Shown: piece after piece, positions 13,385 to 24,209 of the stretch
Layout of the letters: every line of letters starts with the position of its first letter
How positions within the stretch are numbered: the stretch's first letter is position 1
Source: Dipylidium caninum
Lineage: Eukaryota > Platyhelminthes > Cestoda > Cyclophyllidea > Dipylidiidae
Assembly: GCA_017562135.1 (NCBI GenBank)
Contig: QEYB01000050.1
Location: 1-64,000 of the forward strand
Direction: 5' to 3'
Length of the DNA stretch: 64,000 nucleotides
Position numbers and translations under genes: made by a program
The notes under the pieces: model-generated
What the model saw: only the letters and a program-made list of their open reading frames with translations
The model's database searches: none
Told to the model about the DNA's origin: nothing

Positions 13385-14784
13385 GAAACATTTCGTTGAA
13401 TACCTACAAATTCTTTACTCCCGTTTTCTGTACTTTTGTACCATTATATGTAATCCCGTGCACACAGATTTCGCCACTTACCGAATTTACATTTTGTAGA
13501 AATGGATAATTTTATTTGCATTGCTTTCTTTCTAGAGTAGTTTGGTGGGAGGAAGATGGTCTATGAATAATCTCACTGACAGTGAATACCACCGTGAGGG
13601 TAACTGGGCGTCGGAGTAAATTGATTGCAGTTTGGCTTGAAAGTGAACGAACAAATGAGTTACATTTAGATTTGGGAATTGTCGGATTTCGATAGGTAGT
13701 ACAGACAGAAACAATCTTTACTTATGCACCCAATGAGAAGTGATTAGAAACAACCAGATTGGAGGGTATGGTTGTCTGTCTCCGCTCCATGCACGACAGA
13801 GCCTTTATCGGTACTTATCCCGAAGGGAGGGTGTTCTTGATGTGCTTTAAGTAGAATCGGTTGTTGGTATAAAAGTTTAGACAATGTTCTTAGGAGAAAA
13901 TCCTTAAAAACCACCGTTCTTACACTGACACACTAACAGTTCCATTCCTAATGGAAATGAGTGAATGCGGTACGACATAAGCAGGCACTCTGAAGACCAC
14001 ACACAATTCTGGTGTTAAGATTCATATGACCAGATTTGAATGGGATAGTTAGAAATAAAAGTGTCTAATTGCCAAAATACATTAGATTACCGACTTGCGT
14101 AATGGATTAGACAAATTCCTGGCAGTGGAAAAGTCGAAGGTATTTCCAGTAATTATTGTTTGAATTGATTAAATGACTGTTTGTGCAGTAATCAATGTAG
14201 CAATGGAGGGGTGTGTTGTATGTCACTGGCTGATAATTTCTTGTCAAACACGCGTAACTCTTTCTCTTTCTGCAATCGACGACTGGTATCGCGAAAATTT
14301 CAAAATTTCTGACTGTTGCAACCGATAGTTTTTATTCAGTAATATCTCAGTAGCAGTCTACCTTAAATTTATGCACACAAATCAATTTATGGGGCTGTAC
14401 GCGCCCAGAAATATCCATCCCCGGCCTTCTCTACTTTTTCTGGATGCCAGTTCTTGAGAGTTTTTTTTGTCTTTAAATGCTTTATTTTTTATCAACAATG
14501 CATACTCTACTCGGATGTAAAATTATTTAGCTTCAAAATTTGATCTTTGGGAAACGCCGGGTGCCGACATCTTTGGTTTAACGATTCACTGTACTAAAAC
14601 TTGGTCGCCCTTGAGTTCTCTTTTTAATCACTCCCCGCCAAATACACGTCCACAAGCATTGAGAAACGTTAGTCTGCTTTAGACGCAACAATACAAGTGC
14701 TGCTACGAAATCTCCAAGCGAACTGCTAAACGGACATTCGCCTCAAGGGTACTCGAGCGTCACCCCATAATTTTCCCCATTCAG
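13385..14784. other. Region between CPSF1 and the TSNAXIP1-like gene
   Basis: About 1.4 kb without a recognised gene. It should contain the CPSF1 3' UTR and the 5' end of the next gene. I looked for a first exon with an ATG for the TSNAXIP1-like gene and found no convincing one, so that gene's start is probably in this stretch but undefined. No AATAAA lies within 150 nt after the CPSF1 stop. Confidence 0.5.
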
Positions 14785-17700
14785 GCAAAGCTGGACCCCA
14801 TATATAAACTCTACCGAGGAGAAGATGAATTGTTTTACTTCCCATTAACAGAGGCAGCAGATGTACGTCAACACCATCTCACTACCGGTTACCATTATGT
14901 AGCACTATTCCATTTAGATGATTAAATTCACTATTTGTAACCAATAGCTTGAAGCTAAGGAGTGCAGTTAAAGCTCCGCACCCCTAATGCATCATGACTT
15001 TCGCTATTGCTGTGTGCTGAAGCATTTTTCCAACGTATAGACATGTGAATCGGCCAGGTTTGCACGCAGAGCACTCTCCATTGACCCATGGCCGGCTTAC
15101 GCAACCGAACGTGTAAAAACGGATACCCAAGTCCTTAAAGTCGGCAACCGGCTTCTCTCTCAGAACAAAGAGCAGTCCAGTAATATTCCGCTTTCTATTA
15201 TCATTCAGACGAGAATTTATATCGATAAAACCTTTCCGAGAAAATAATATTAAGACGTGGTTTTACAAGGGTGTACCTCTTTCAAATTAAAACTGCCTAT
15301 GGTAAATCTTATATGCGAGACCCATACCTTCGTAATTAAAACAAAACCCACTTACAATTCGAATAACTGGATCTGCTGAAAGCTAATGCGCTGTTTGTTC
15401 AGTAGTGGGGAACTAAGTTTTTAAATCTTGCAAGATGGTTATGACCTACTTTGTGGAGTAATATTGAAGAAAATTCTTTTCAGTTTTAAGGCCATATTTT
15501 GTTCATTTTACCAAATTGTGCCACTAGGACAGGTCAGTTTAACGTGTTATCGTTACTTCTACCTCGCTGAAATTGCAGCAAAGACGTGATGTTTAAGCCT
15601 CATTTTATAGTCTTTGATTGCAATTTCGGAGACTACTTTTACTTGCATCAGCTTTAAACAGGCATAGTTTCAAAGCTAACCAACATTTACCGTTCGTTTC
15701 GCACCACAAATTTATCTATTGCAAAAGTTTATTTGTACTCTAGTTCAAATTAAGAAATCGGAGCGAAACAACTGAATAGGGTGTTCGAGCCTTTTATTTT
15801 TGAAAAAGAAAACTTCCCGAAGATAATGCACCTACCTTGAAAACAGATCAGGTTTCACTAGTTGCTTGCAAAACTTTTTAAAATATGAACATGATTTAAA
15901 TCAAGCTATAAATTACTTTTGTAGAAAAATAGTACCTGTTTAATATCAGTAATGACTGTTAAAAGATTGATAAGGTTCACGGATTTTAGGCTGAAATAAA
16001 TTAGTTGACAGTGCTTTTCCATCTATTTTCGTGACTATCTATATGAAAGAGCTTTAATTGGACTTCTCAGGCTGTTCTTGAGGACCCCCAATTAAGTCTG
16101 TAAACGACTATCCAAGTTTTAGTCTTGAGGCAAATCTCGACCAAAGCAGCGGAATTGTTTCTTCGCCAGCTAATATTTGTACCAATAGTAATTGTTGTCG
16201 AAAAGTCCTCTCATATAAGCCGCGAACTTTTGTAGAATTGAAGCCTCCTCCAAAACCGAGGTTCTTAATAAAACTTGAAAATAAAATTATGCGAGATACG
16301 AAGAAGCTAGGCATTTCGGAGGACACATCAGATCCTCTTCGGCTTCAGGTAAGTGTGCCGAATATACAGATTCATTTTCATCCCAAATTGATGTAGCGAA
16401 TATCCAAAACGGTACAACAGATCGAAAGATCGGTAGTGAAACATGCATTTACTTGTTAAAACCCCAGCCTCCATTGTTTACATCTTCGGTAGAATGTATG
16501 GTTTTAGTTGTTTAGACTATGCATAATGGGCGATAGCCCATGAAAACGCGTCTACCAGTTGATATTTAGGCCGAAATGCATGAGCCACCTTGAATTCTTT
16601 GATACTTTTTAAATAACACACTGATTATTCAGCTGTACCGGGAAATTTTTGACCGATTCATTGACGAATGTGCTTATTATGCCCCATTACTGGCAAAAAT
16701 CAAAGCACAGTATGAAGGATTTATAATGCATTTACGCGGAAAGATAAATGAGCTACAGCCGGTCAAGGTAAGAAACCGATTTTTCCAGCTTCCCCTTTTG
16801 TGGATAATGTCTTTAACTATTCATTTTGTTTGCTTAAAACCTTAATCGTAAACAGTGCTGAGGCCTTAATGCGCTCGAATACTGTCATCCCCTAAGCGAA
16901 GCCTCGACTTCACATTGAAACTGTCAGAACTTTTACTGTTATCTGGTACAAAATGGGAGTAGTTTATTTTTAAACCTTCGTGTTCGCTTGGAAGTTATTT
17001 GGAAGGCGAAGTGGCCTTTAAGACCCAATGAACTCATAATTAATAGAGCTTGTGCACACCTATTTCTTAGGAGCTACTTTGGATTGCCTCACTTGACGCT
17101 GACAAACGCATCAGCGAGTTTCATAACCAGGAGAATACTGGTAACTTGGCCACTAATTACAATGGACTTTGCCTCCTACAGAAATCGACCTACTGAAGTC
17201 CGAAAGAAATCGTGACAAAACAAAGTTGGACAAAATGAAACAGGAATGTGTGGAACTGCAAGTAACGGTGAGGCTACACTCCACCTAGTTCTCATTAAAG
17301 GGTTTTTACGGACACAAAGCATTACGGTTACGTGGTAGCAACTCAGCGTAGGAATTACGATATGGGAAAACTTCGTTGGGACTAAAGTGAACGAAGCATA
17401 TAGTAAGCAGGTGGTACTAGGCTTAAACTGCTTTGGTTTGTGTACTTTAATAGGTATCAAAACTAATGGAACAGTTAGAAGTGAGGGAAGAGGCTTGCGG
17501 CCTCGAGGCCGACGGACGGAAGTTGCTTGTGAGTGAAGTAAACGACCTCCACGGCAGACTACGTGAACTGGAGGCTCTGGCCCGTGCCGAGACGGATCGG
17601 AACGTTGATGACCCCATTAAGCTGAAGATTTTAGTCGCGTAAAGTGGCTCCACTTATGATTAGGAAATGTCCCTACCCGTAGCGTACTTCTCCACTCAGT

Positions 17701-18998
17701 ATCAAAAAATCAAAGTGAAAAAATAAGTAGGATTTAGCTAAGTAACCATCAAAGTCCTTTAGTTAACTACGATCTAACCGGTTAAGACAGTTGTTAATAA
17801 ACACACGTTGTAATTCATGTTTTTTTTAAATAATATTTAGCGTTTTTCGTCACTACTTACTTTTCGGGTTGTTGAACGTCAATTAAACACAGGTGTGGAC
17901 ACTAAAATTGTAGAATCCACTCATCAAGTTTGTGTAGGGTGGAGGTTTCACAAAAAAAAACACCCATCTGAACTGTAACTTTTTCAACATAGAGAATACG
18001 ATAAGGCGCTGGAGAGAGCTAACACGGAGCTCAACAGGTTTCGTTCCGATTTTGAAGAAAGGGTGCCGCGAGTAAAGTACGATGAAACCAAGAAGCAGTT
18101 GGATGCCAAAACTAAGGAAATCGAGGCCCTCAACGAGGAGTTGGAGAGTGCTGCCAATCGTTACAGGTATTTGACGAGGGGATTTTTAACGTCCGCACCA
18201 CAAAATGTTCTCTTCCTTCCGTTACACGGTGATGGGAGGCTGTCAGGTGTAACCAGTGTCCCGGCATAGAAGTAAAGTTAATCTACCTCGAATTGGTGTT
18301 AAATTCATTGTAGCATTCAGGATGGTTAAGTCAGTATGGAATTTAGTAGTATAAAAAATTTCCGCAGTCAAAGATGACGCAAATATTGTGGTGCTAAATA
18401 GCAGGTGAGCCTCCAAGCAACCTACTTTTATACACAACCACTTTGGGGATCCGCTCGTCTCAGTGACAGTAAAACACTGCAACTGTTTATTTCTAGTAAA
18501 GTATCACATTTTATTTAATTCAGCTTGCTGAAAGATCACTGTGAGACTCTCACCACATGGCGTGATCTCTACAATACGCAACTCTTGTACATTACTCGTG
18601 CCTTAGGCTCCAAGTAAGTCCACCATCTTTCCATTTACATCGTCTTTCTGTTTGTGCAAATAATCACTTTCAGAAGGTGAGCATTGGTAGAGCATCAACA
18701 CCCTATCTTCGTTACACAACTGATTCAAAAAAATTAATGGGGACACTGTCTGTGTAAGGAGGTACGCAATAATTGTATTGCCGAACTGTCTTTACTCCTT
18801 TTTAGATCAGACCCTGCCCAGAAGGTGGAGTACGTTAACTCGCTACTTCTAAAATACCGGAAGATAGCTCGCGAAAAAACGCAAGAACAATTAGCTGACT
18901 TTGTGACACACGATCTGGCTCGGGCTGAAGCCGGTGGCCTACCTTCAATAAGTCGGCAGACCCTTGGAAGAAATAAGTCCAAACTCGATGGCGAATGA
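14785..18998 (+). CDS. Coiled-coil protein resembling translin-associated factor X-interacting protein 1 (5' end not found)
   Basis: Nine exons splice in phase: 14785-14862, 16071-16348, 16633-16767, 17071-17140, 17182-17267, 17454-17638, 17993-18166, 18524-18613 and 18806-18998 (TGA). The third begins LYREIFDRFIDECAYY and continues PLLAKIKAQYEGFI, the pattern I associate with the TSNAXIP1 N-terminal domain. The following exons (DADKRISEFHNQENT, SERNRDKTKLDKMKQ) and the VPRVKYDETKKQLDAK segment in exon 7 continue it as charged coiled coil. Family members interact with translin-associated factor X and are testis- or cilium-associated in vertebrates; a role here is inference. The first listed exon (AKLDPIYKLYRGEDEL) is less certain, and upstream exons with the ATG are missing. 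Exon 2 needs one extra C in the C5 run at 16085-16089 to stay open; with it the exon is 93 codons and keeps phase. The family call rests on recall, not a search. Confidence 0.68.
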
Positions 18999-19656
18999 GA
19001 TGTCATCTTCTACTGTATCATTTACGCGTAGTAAAGTGCAAAAGCCCGGCTTTTGTAGACGATATTTCTTTAAATTTAAAGTGATATCTACAATTCTTTC
19101 TACAAATTAAGGTGTTAAGCCACATCAGTTGGGGATAAGAAGCTATCCAAAGGCCTTTGGCCATGTGTAAGATTACAACACGGAACATGTTCGACACTGA
19201 AGAAACCTTTGTGTCTTTTTTTATCTTTATCTACGTAGTTTAACGCGGAATGAACTTACTAACAACTTGAATAGGCATTTGAGATGCTAACATCATATTT
19301 TAACGACTCTGAACTTTAGAGGTCTGAAATCTGTTTTTTTTGCAAAAATTTTTAAAGCTCTAGACTCCATGGTGCAGTTGGATTAAAGGAAATTGCGTAA
19401 ATCTCTACAGAATGCAAAACTCAGTTTTAGACATTAGGAAGGCATTAATCGGCTCAGCCGGACGCCTACGCGCTTAATAAGTAGTTTGCCACAAAAACTT
19501 TTAAAATCATGGAAACTTGTTCCATGCCACCTTAGAGTCGGCCATGCAAACGATGTGCACAAAGTTAAGGGTAGATTCACATAGAAACCCTATCAGAAGG
19601 GGAAACGTTCTCTTGTCACATTTTAGGCATTTGCATTAAAATAATAGACCCATCGT
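18999..19656. other. Convergent intergenic region
   Basis: About 660 bp between two stop codons facing each other. It must contain both 3' UTRs. No AATAAA was seen near either stop on its own strand, and no other gene was seen. Confidence 0.5.
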
Positions 19657-22251
19657 TTAGCCGTAACAGTCTTCCAAATGCATATACAGTTCGTTTTCAC
19701 AATCTACTCCGAAGTCTCCATCACTTGGTGGCGTTAGGGCTGGGACTTCCACTGTGACTTTTTGGTTTTCCATCGTTTCCTCTTTTATGACAGGTACTTT
19801 TTCTGTCTCCTTATCGTCTGCCGTAGGAAGAATGGACTGCTTCTCCACAGGCTCGACAGCCGAGTGAGCGAGCTTTAAGAGAACCGATTGAGGGATATTA
19901 GACGGCCGAGGGGGAATCTTAGGGACTATTTTGGGTGGTTTCATCGACTCGGTTTTGTCCGCAGCACCCTCGGAGGGTATTTGGATCTCAGGTGACTTAG
20001 GCACTACACCTTCTCCCTTTTCGTTGCGTTCTTCTTCCTTTCTCTCTTCAGGTGACTGCTTTGTCAAGTATTTCTTGCTCTGAAATGGGACTTGATCCTT
20101 CACTTGTTGCCTCGGCTTCTCGTCCTCACCTTTTTTCTCTGTGCGTGGCACAGGTGGACCGACCGACCTATTTCCGTAAGAACCCTCCACTTGCGGCGCC
20201 ACACGAATCTGTTTTGTACCCAACGGCCCCGGTAGATCTGGCAATACTCGGTCGGATAATTTCAACAAATTCTCCTTATAGTTTTGGTTTTCCAGCATCT
20301 GGAACGCTTTTCCACTGGTTGCTTTTGTATCAATGCCATGGATGTAGACGTATGATGGCGAAGTCTGGGAATTCTCATACAGGTCCTCACTGACCTCTTT
20401 GTCAAAGGAAGCTTTAACAAGGTCCTTCGTTTGCAAATACTGAGGCTTTCCAAGCCTTGCCGCATGATGTGTTTTTTCATCGTTTTCATATTCATCGTTC
20501 AGATCAAGAGGGGAGTGGCACTCTTCGTATTCGTCCTCCACTTCGCCCAAAGCAACGGATATTCTTTGGTTTGTTCTACCACTGCTAAAGTTGCGTTCGA
20601 CATATTCCTTTCGTGAATATTTCGCCGTATTTTCCAATCCTTCCGTTGTGGTGCTTTTTCTTGCTCCCTGGAAACGTGAAAGCAGACCCCCTAACCCCCT
20701 AGGGGATTGGCTTTTTCGAAGTTCCGACTTTCTTGGTAACACAGCTTCTTTCTGTACATTTTTATTGGAAAATGAAGTTGGTGGGTATTTTCGAGACTGA
20801 TTTTTGGCAACCGTCATCGCAGCTTTCTCCCTACTTTTTTGTGTTTTGTTATATCCGTCAACTGAGGTAGTTTGACCTTTTTTCGGTGGAATAGGCGGAG
20901 GCGCTTCACCCCCGGCCGTCACACCATCCTTTCCACACCCAAAATTCTCAGTTATTTCATCGTTTACGTAGTAGTCGCTACCGCCTACGCCACTGTCGTT
21001 CATTTCGTCGTCAAGACCTCTTCCAGTGGGCTTTCGACTTTCAATCTTTGTACCAAATGACTTGTGGTCATTTTTTACTGCCACAGAACTACTGTCATTA
21101 GGGTTTATTTCCTCAATGCTGAGGTGTTGTTTTTTCAAGGAGTTAACAACTGTCCTCCAATTTGTTTGTAAATTGTTTTCGGTGAAGTAATCATATGAGT
21201 CGGTGGCTTCGCATTCACTTGCCCCTTTGTAAGCCTCCTCTGTCAACTCTGGCTTAAAATCGGGCATTTCATAATATTCATCCTCTTTAACACTCATATG
21301 AGCTTCTCTTTCATAACTCTTCCGATAGTCGTAACAAACTTTTGCTTTTTTACCGGCATCCGCTTGATTACGAACCATAACTTCAGCCCCTTTTCTTGGA
21401 GGTGGTCTGCGTAAACTCCACGAAGTGCGTACTTCTTTGGGTTTAGAGTTGCCTTTTTTGGCAGTCGCTTTGCTGCTACTTTTCTTCTTCTGCCTCCTTG
21501 ACTTTGCAGAGGTGACCCGATTCGAAATGGCCCGGAAAGTGATAATGTTGTAAAAAAATGTCCTTAAGGGCCTCAAATTATTACGACTGGCATGCGCCGA
21601 TTTGGTGACACTGGGTTTTTTCTGAGCATCTTGTTTCTCATTATCAATCTCTTCGTATAACTCATAGTCATGAGTGCTGCTTGTCTCGGCATTCTGACTT
21701 TCTTTCAAACCACTGATGTCATCTGATTTCCCCCTTTTAACACCATTGGCAGCATCATTTACTTTTGCTTTGGACTTTGGGTTCTCCCCACGGTCTGAAG
21801 CTGCTCCCCTTTTTGCGGCAAATTTTTGGTGCAAATACCTGTGTGCGCCATAGGTAATGTCGATATATTTTTTACGTGATTTGCAGATTATGAAGTCGAA
21901 ATTAGTTTTACGGTAATTCGTTTTATTGAATGAGTCCTGAGTCTCATTGCTACTGTCACCCTTAACCCACGCAACATCCTTTTCGACCAGCGCTGGTTGA
22001 TGCGTTTGAAACTGCCTTCCTGCCTTAAATACTTTCGCCTCTTGTTTATTCTCCACTTCGGATTTGTCATCTACCTTATCCGAGCGTGTTCTGAAAAGGC
22101 TGCCGTTCGTCGTTAGACTGGGTTTACAGTAAGGAGGTGTAAGGTTGAGGTTATTCGATTCGGTCAAGTTGAGCTCATACGAATCCATGTAGACGATATC
22201 CGGATCAGTGATGGGGCTTTGAATGGAAGGTCCTGATCGCACCTGGGCCAT
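19657..22251 (-). CDS. Uncharacterised tyrosine- and proline-motif-rich protein, possible signalling docking protein (864 aa)
   Basis: This is a single uninterrupted 864-codon ORF, far longer than chance allows, with an ATG at 22251-22249. I recognise no folded domain. Composition is hydrophilic and charged with Lys/Ser/Glu-rich stretches, including a very basic block around residue 255-270 (SRRQKKKSSSKATAKK), so most of it is probably disordered. Many tyrosines sit in acidic surroundings: YELYEEIDNE, DEYYEMPDF (YxxM-like), DYYVNDE and DEYENDE (YxN-like), EDLYENSQ, and ELYMHLEDCYG at the C-terminus. Proline motifs fit SH3 ligands: APPPIPPKKG, GPPVPRTEKK and PKIPPRPS. This pattern suggests a multi-site SH2/SH3 docking scaffold; that is inference from short motifs. 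An AG (tttag) lies directly before the ATG, so a 5' UTR exon or trans-spliced leader is possible. It is head-to-head with CCT7. Confidence 0.85.
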   Translation of the reverse strand: MAQVRSGPSIQSPITDPDIVYMDSYELNLTESNNLNLTPPYCKPSLTTNGSLFRTRSDKVDDKSEVENKQEAKVFKAGRQFQTHQPALVEKDVAWVKGDSSNETQDSFNKTNYRKTNFDFIICKSRKKYIDITYGAHRYLHQKFAAKRGAASDRGENPKSKAKVNDAANGVKRGKSDDISGLKESQNAETSSTHDYELYEEIDNEKQDAQKKPSVTKSAHASRNNLRPLRTFFYNIITFRAISNRVTSAKSRRQKKKSSSKATAKKGNSKPKEVRTSWSLRRPPPRKGAEVMVRNQADAGKKAKVCYDYRKSYEREAHMSVKEDEYYEMPDFKPELTEEAYKGASECEATDSYDYFTENNLQTNWRTVVNSLKKQHLSIEEINPNDSSSVAVKNDHKSFGTKIESRKPTGRGLDDEMNDSGVGGSDYYVNDEITENFGCGKDGVTAGGEAPPPIPPKKGQTTSVDGYNKTQKSREKAAMTVAKNQSRKYPPTSFSNKNVQKEAVLPRKSELRKSQSPRGLGGLLSRFQGARKSTTTEGLENTAKYSRKEYVERNFSSGRTNQRISVALGEVEDEYEECHSPLDLNDEYENDEKTHHAARLGKPQYLQTKDLVKASFDKEVSEDLYENSQTSPSYVYIHGIDTKATSGKAFQMLENQNYKENLLKLSDRVLPDLPGPLGTKQIRVAPQVEGSYGNRSVGPPVPRTEKKGEDEKPRQQVKDQVPFQSKKYLTKQSPEERKEEERNEKGEGVVPKSPEIQIPSEGAADKTESMKPPKIVPKIPPRPSNIPQSVLLKLAHSAVEPVEKQSILPTADDKETEKVPVIKEETMENQKVTVEVPALTPPSDGDFGVDCENELYMHLEDCYG

Positions 22252-24209
22252 CTAAATTTGCATACTTTATCTGACAGTCTTAGTTCACTGGTCTAACTCC
22301 TGATTATTTAGCTATTGTTAATTGACTAAAAGTTTATTCAAATAAAATTGAGTCAATTTATTACTGAGATACACCCAAATATGAAGCCTCAAATTATTTT
22401 GTGGATGACGTTCACATTACTCAATTCAATTTCCATCAGATGGATACAATAAGCGAATTTTTGTCAAGGACTTATCTAACAGAATATTTAAAACGGCCAA
22501 AATTCTAAAAAAATTACACACCCATAAAAATTTCCCAGACTTAAAGGCAAAACGTCTGTTAGTTATTTAAATTAGAAACGAAAATGGTTATCTGCGTGAA
22601 ACACTCGAAATATCAAAACCAACGTTACAAAGGCAAAACTAGTCAGGCGAGTCCAACGGATTTAGGATGAAGGATATGTATAAAATTGATAACGTCATAT
22701 CAAATTACGGCTTACTTGGTTGATGACAACCGAGTGGACGACTCGAATGGGTTCTTGGAAAGGTGTAATATACGGAAAACTTTGTTTACATTTGATATTG
22801 ACGTAAACAATGGAGTCGGAGGGCCTACGACACACCACGCAATGTCAGGATATCACTTGGTAATGGAACGGTGAGAGTATTTTATAAGTCTAGAAATTCG
22901 ATGAAAAAATGGTGTTTCTGAGTTATTCTCCCTCAGATACACATTGCCAAAGCTAGCTTCTTTTAGCTCTGTAAAAGTGAAATAGGAACAAAACAGTAAA
23001 GCAAAGCCATGAACAGAGGAAAGGAAGAAGTAGACGTGAAATTCATATAAAGAAACCTCCAAGATTTATCCCATTAACTGACCTTTAGGCCTCAATCACG
23101 TGCCTTATAAATTAAACATCAGTCACTCACCAGCAGGTTTCGCAGCCAGGCCTCACGATTTCTAGTAGAAATCTCATTGTAGTGAGATCGAAGAGAGCAT
23201 TGTAAGATAAAATGCAAGTGTCTAATGAACATTGCCCTCGCGAATCGTATAAGGTTGAAAAATAGATTATTACCTATAGCAGGTACATCAGTACCATTCA
23301 CAAATTACTGCCCCCCCCTCCCCCCTAGCAGTGTCTTCTATACCAATATACTGACTACAGATGGTATCCTACATGAAGATTCAGTGCATAAGAAATCTTC
23401 ACACAATTACATTAGTATTTCGCCGAAATTTTTGAAAATTTTCAGGAAAATTCTCAAAATCTAATATCGAAGCCAGATACCAATGATTCATTCGATATCT
23501 ATACGACGGCATGACGGATGGAATGGCAAGAAAAGCAAACTTTGAGTGATTTTGTGAAATTGGTGTACGCCGCCGATGTTACTAAAGAACTGGCGGCTGT
23601 CTAGATTAAAAGTGTTAGGTAGTATCAAATGAAAAACTCGAATAGGATATCAGATGTTGTATTGTGGGTCATTTCTAAAACCAAAACTCCGGAGTATAAT
23701 AGGCACAAAGTGGACAACATGTCATAGATATTTTAAAAATTAGATACCCTGAATAGCGATAATAGCCCGTAGTTAACCGAATAACGTGTACGCAGATTTT
23801 GAAACGTAAATGACGATAAATAGAGGGCCGATTAATTGTATGCTTTGCGAGAATTATATGATGAAATTGGTTAGCTACGTAAGGTGAAATATTCCCGGTA
23901 ATAAAACTTATGCTCAGTCACATAGCACTTTTGATTTAAACGTCACATTAAGTGGAATAACCACAACTTTGACTTTTGCGTCACAAAGATAGGATTTTGG
24001 CTAATTTTCGCCTAAATTGAGCGCAAAAGACATATTGCATTTCTATTCTGTATAAAGTTTACAACAGCATTATCAAAGTTCAAAAAAATTGGCTTACATA
24101 AAACTGTCTTATAATGGTCGATAATGCGCAATCACAACCATAGCTTAGAATATTCCATGTTGTTTGAGTTGCTTACTTTGGTTACTTGTCCGGCAACGCG
24201 TTATTCAGC
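22252..24209. promoter_or_regulatory. Divergent intergenic region between the docking-like gene and CCT7
   Basis: About 1.96 kb separates the minus-strand ATG at 22251 from the CCT7 ATG at 24210, so promoters for both genes probably lie here. It is AT-rich, with no ORF above 79 codons and no recognised family. The one marked oddity is a cytosine tract at 23311-23326. A trans-splice-like AG immediately precedes each of the two ATGs. I see no clear TATA element to assign. Confidence 0.45.
23311..23326 (+). repeat. Poly-C tract
   Basis: A run of eight C, one T and six C. It is isolated in AT-rich surroundings of the divergent intergenic region. It may be a simple length-variable tract; no function is shown. 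Confidence 0.8.
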
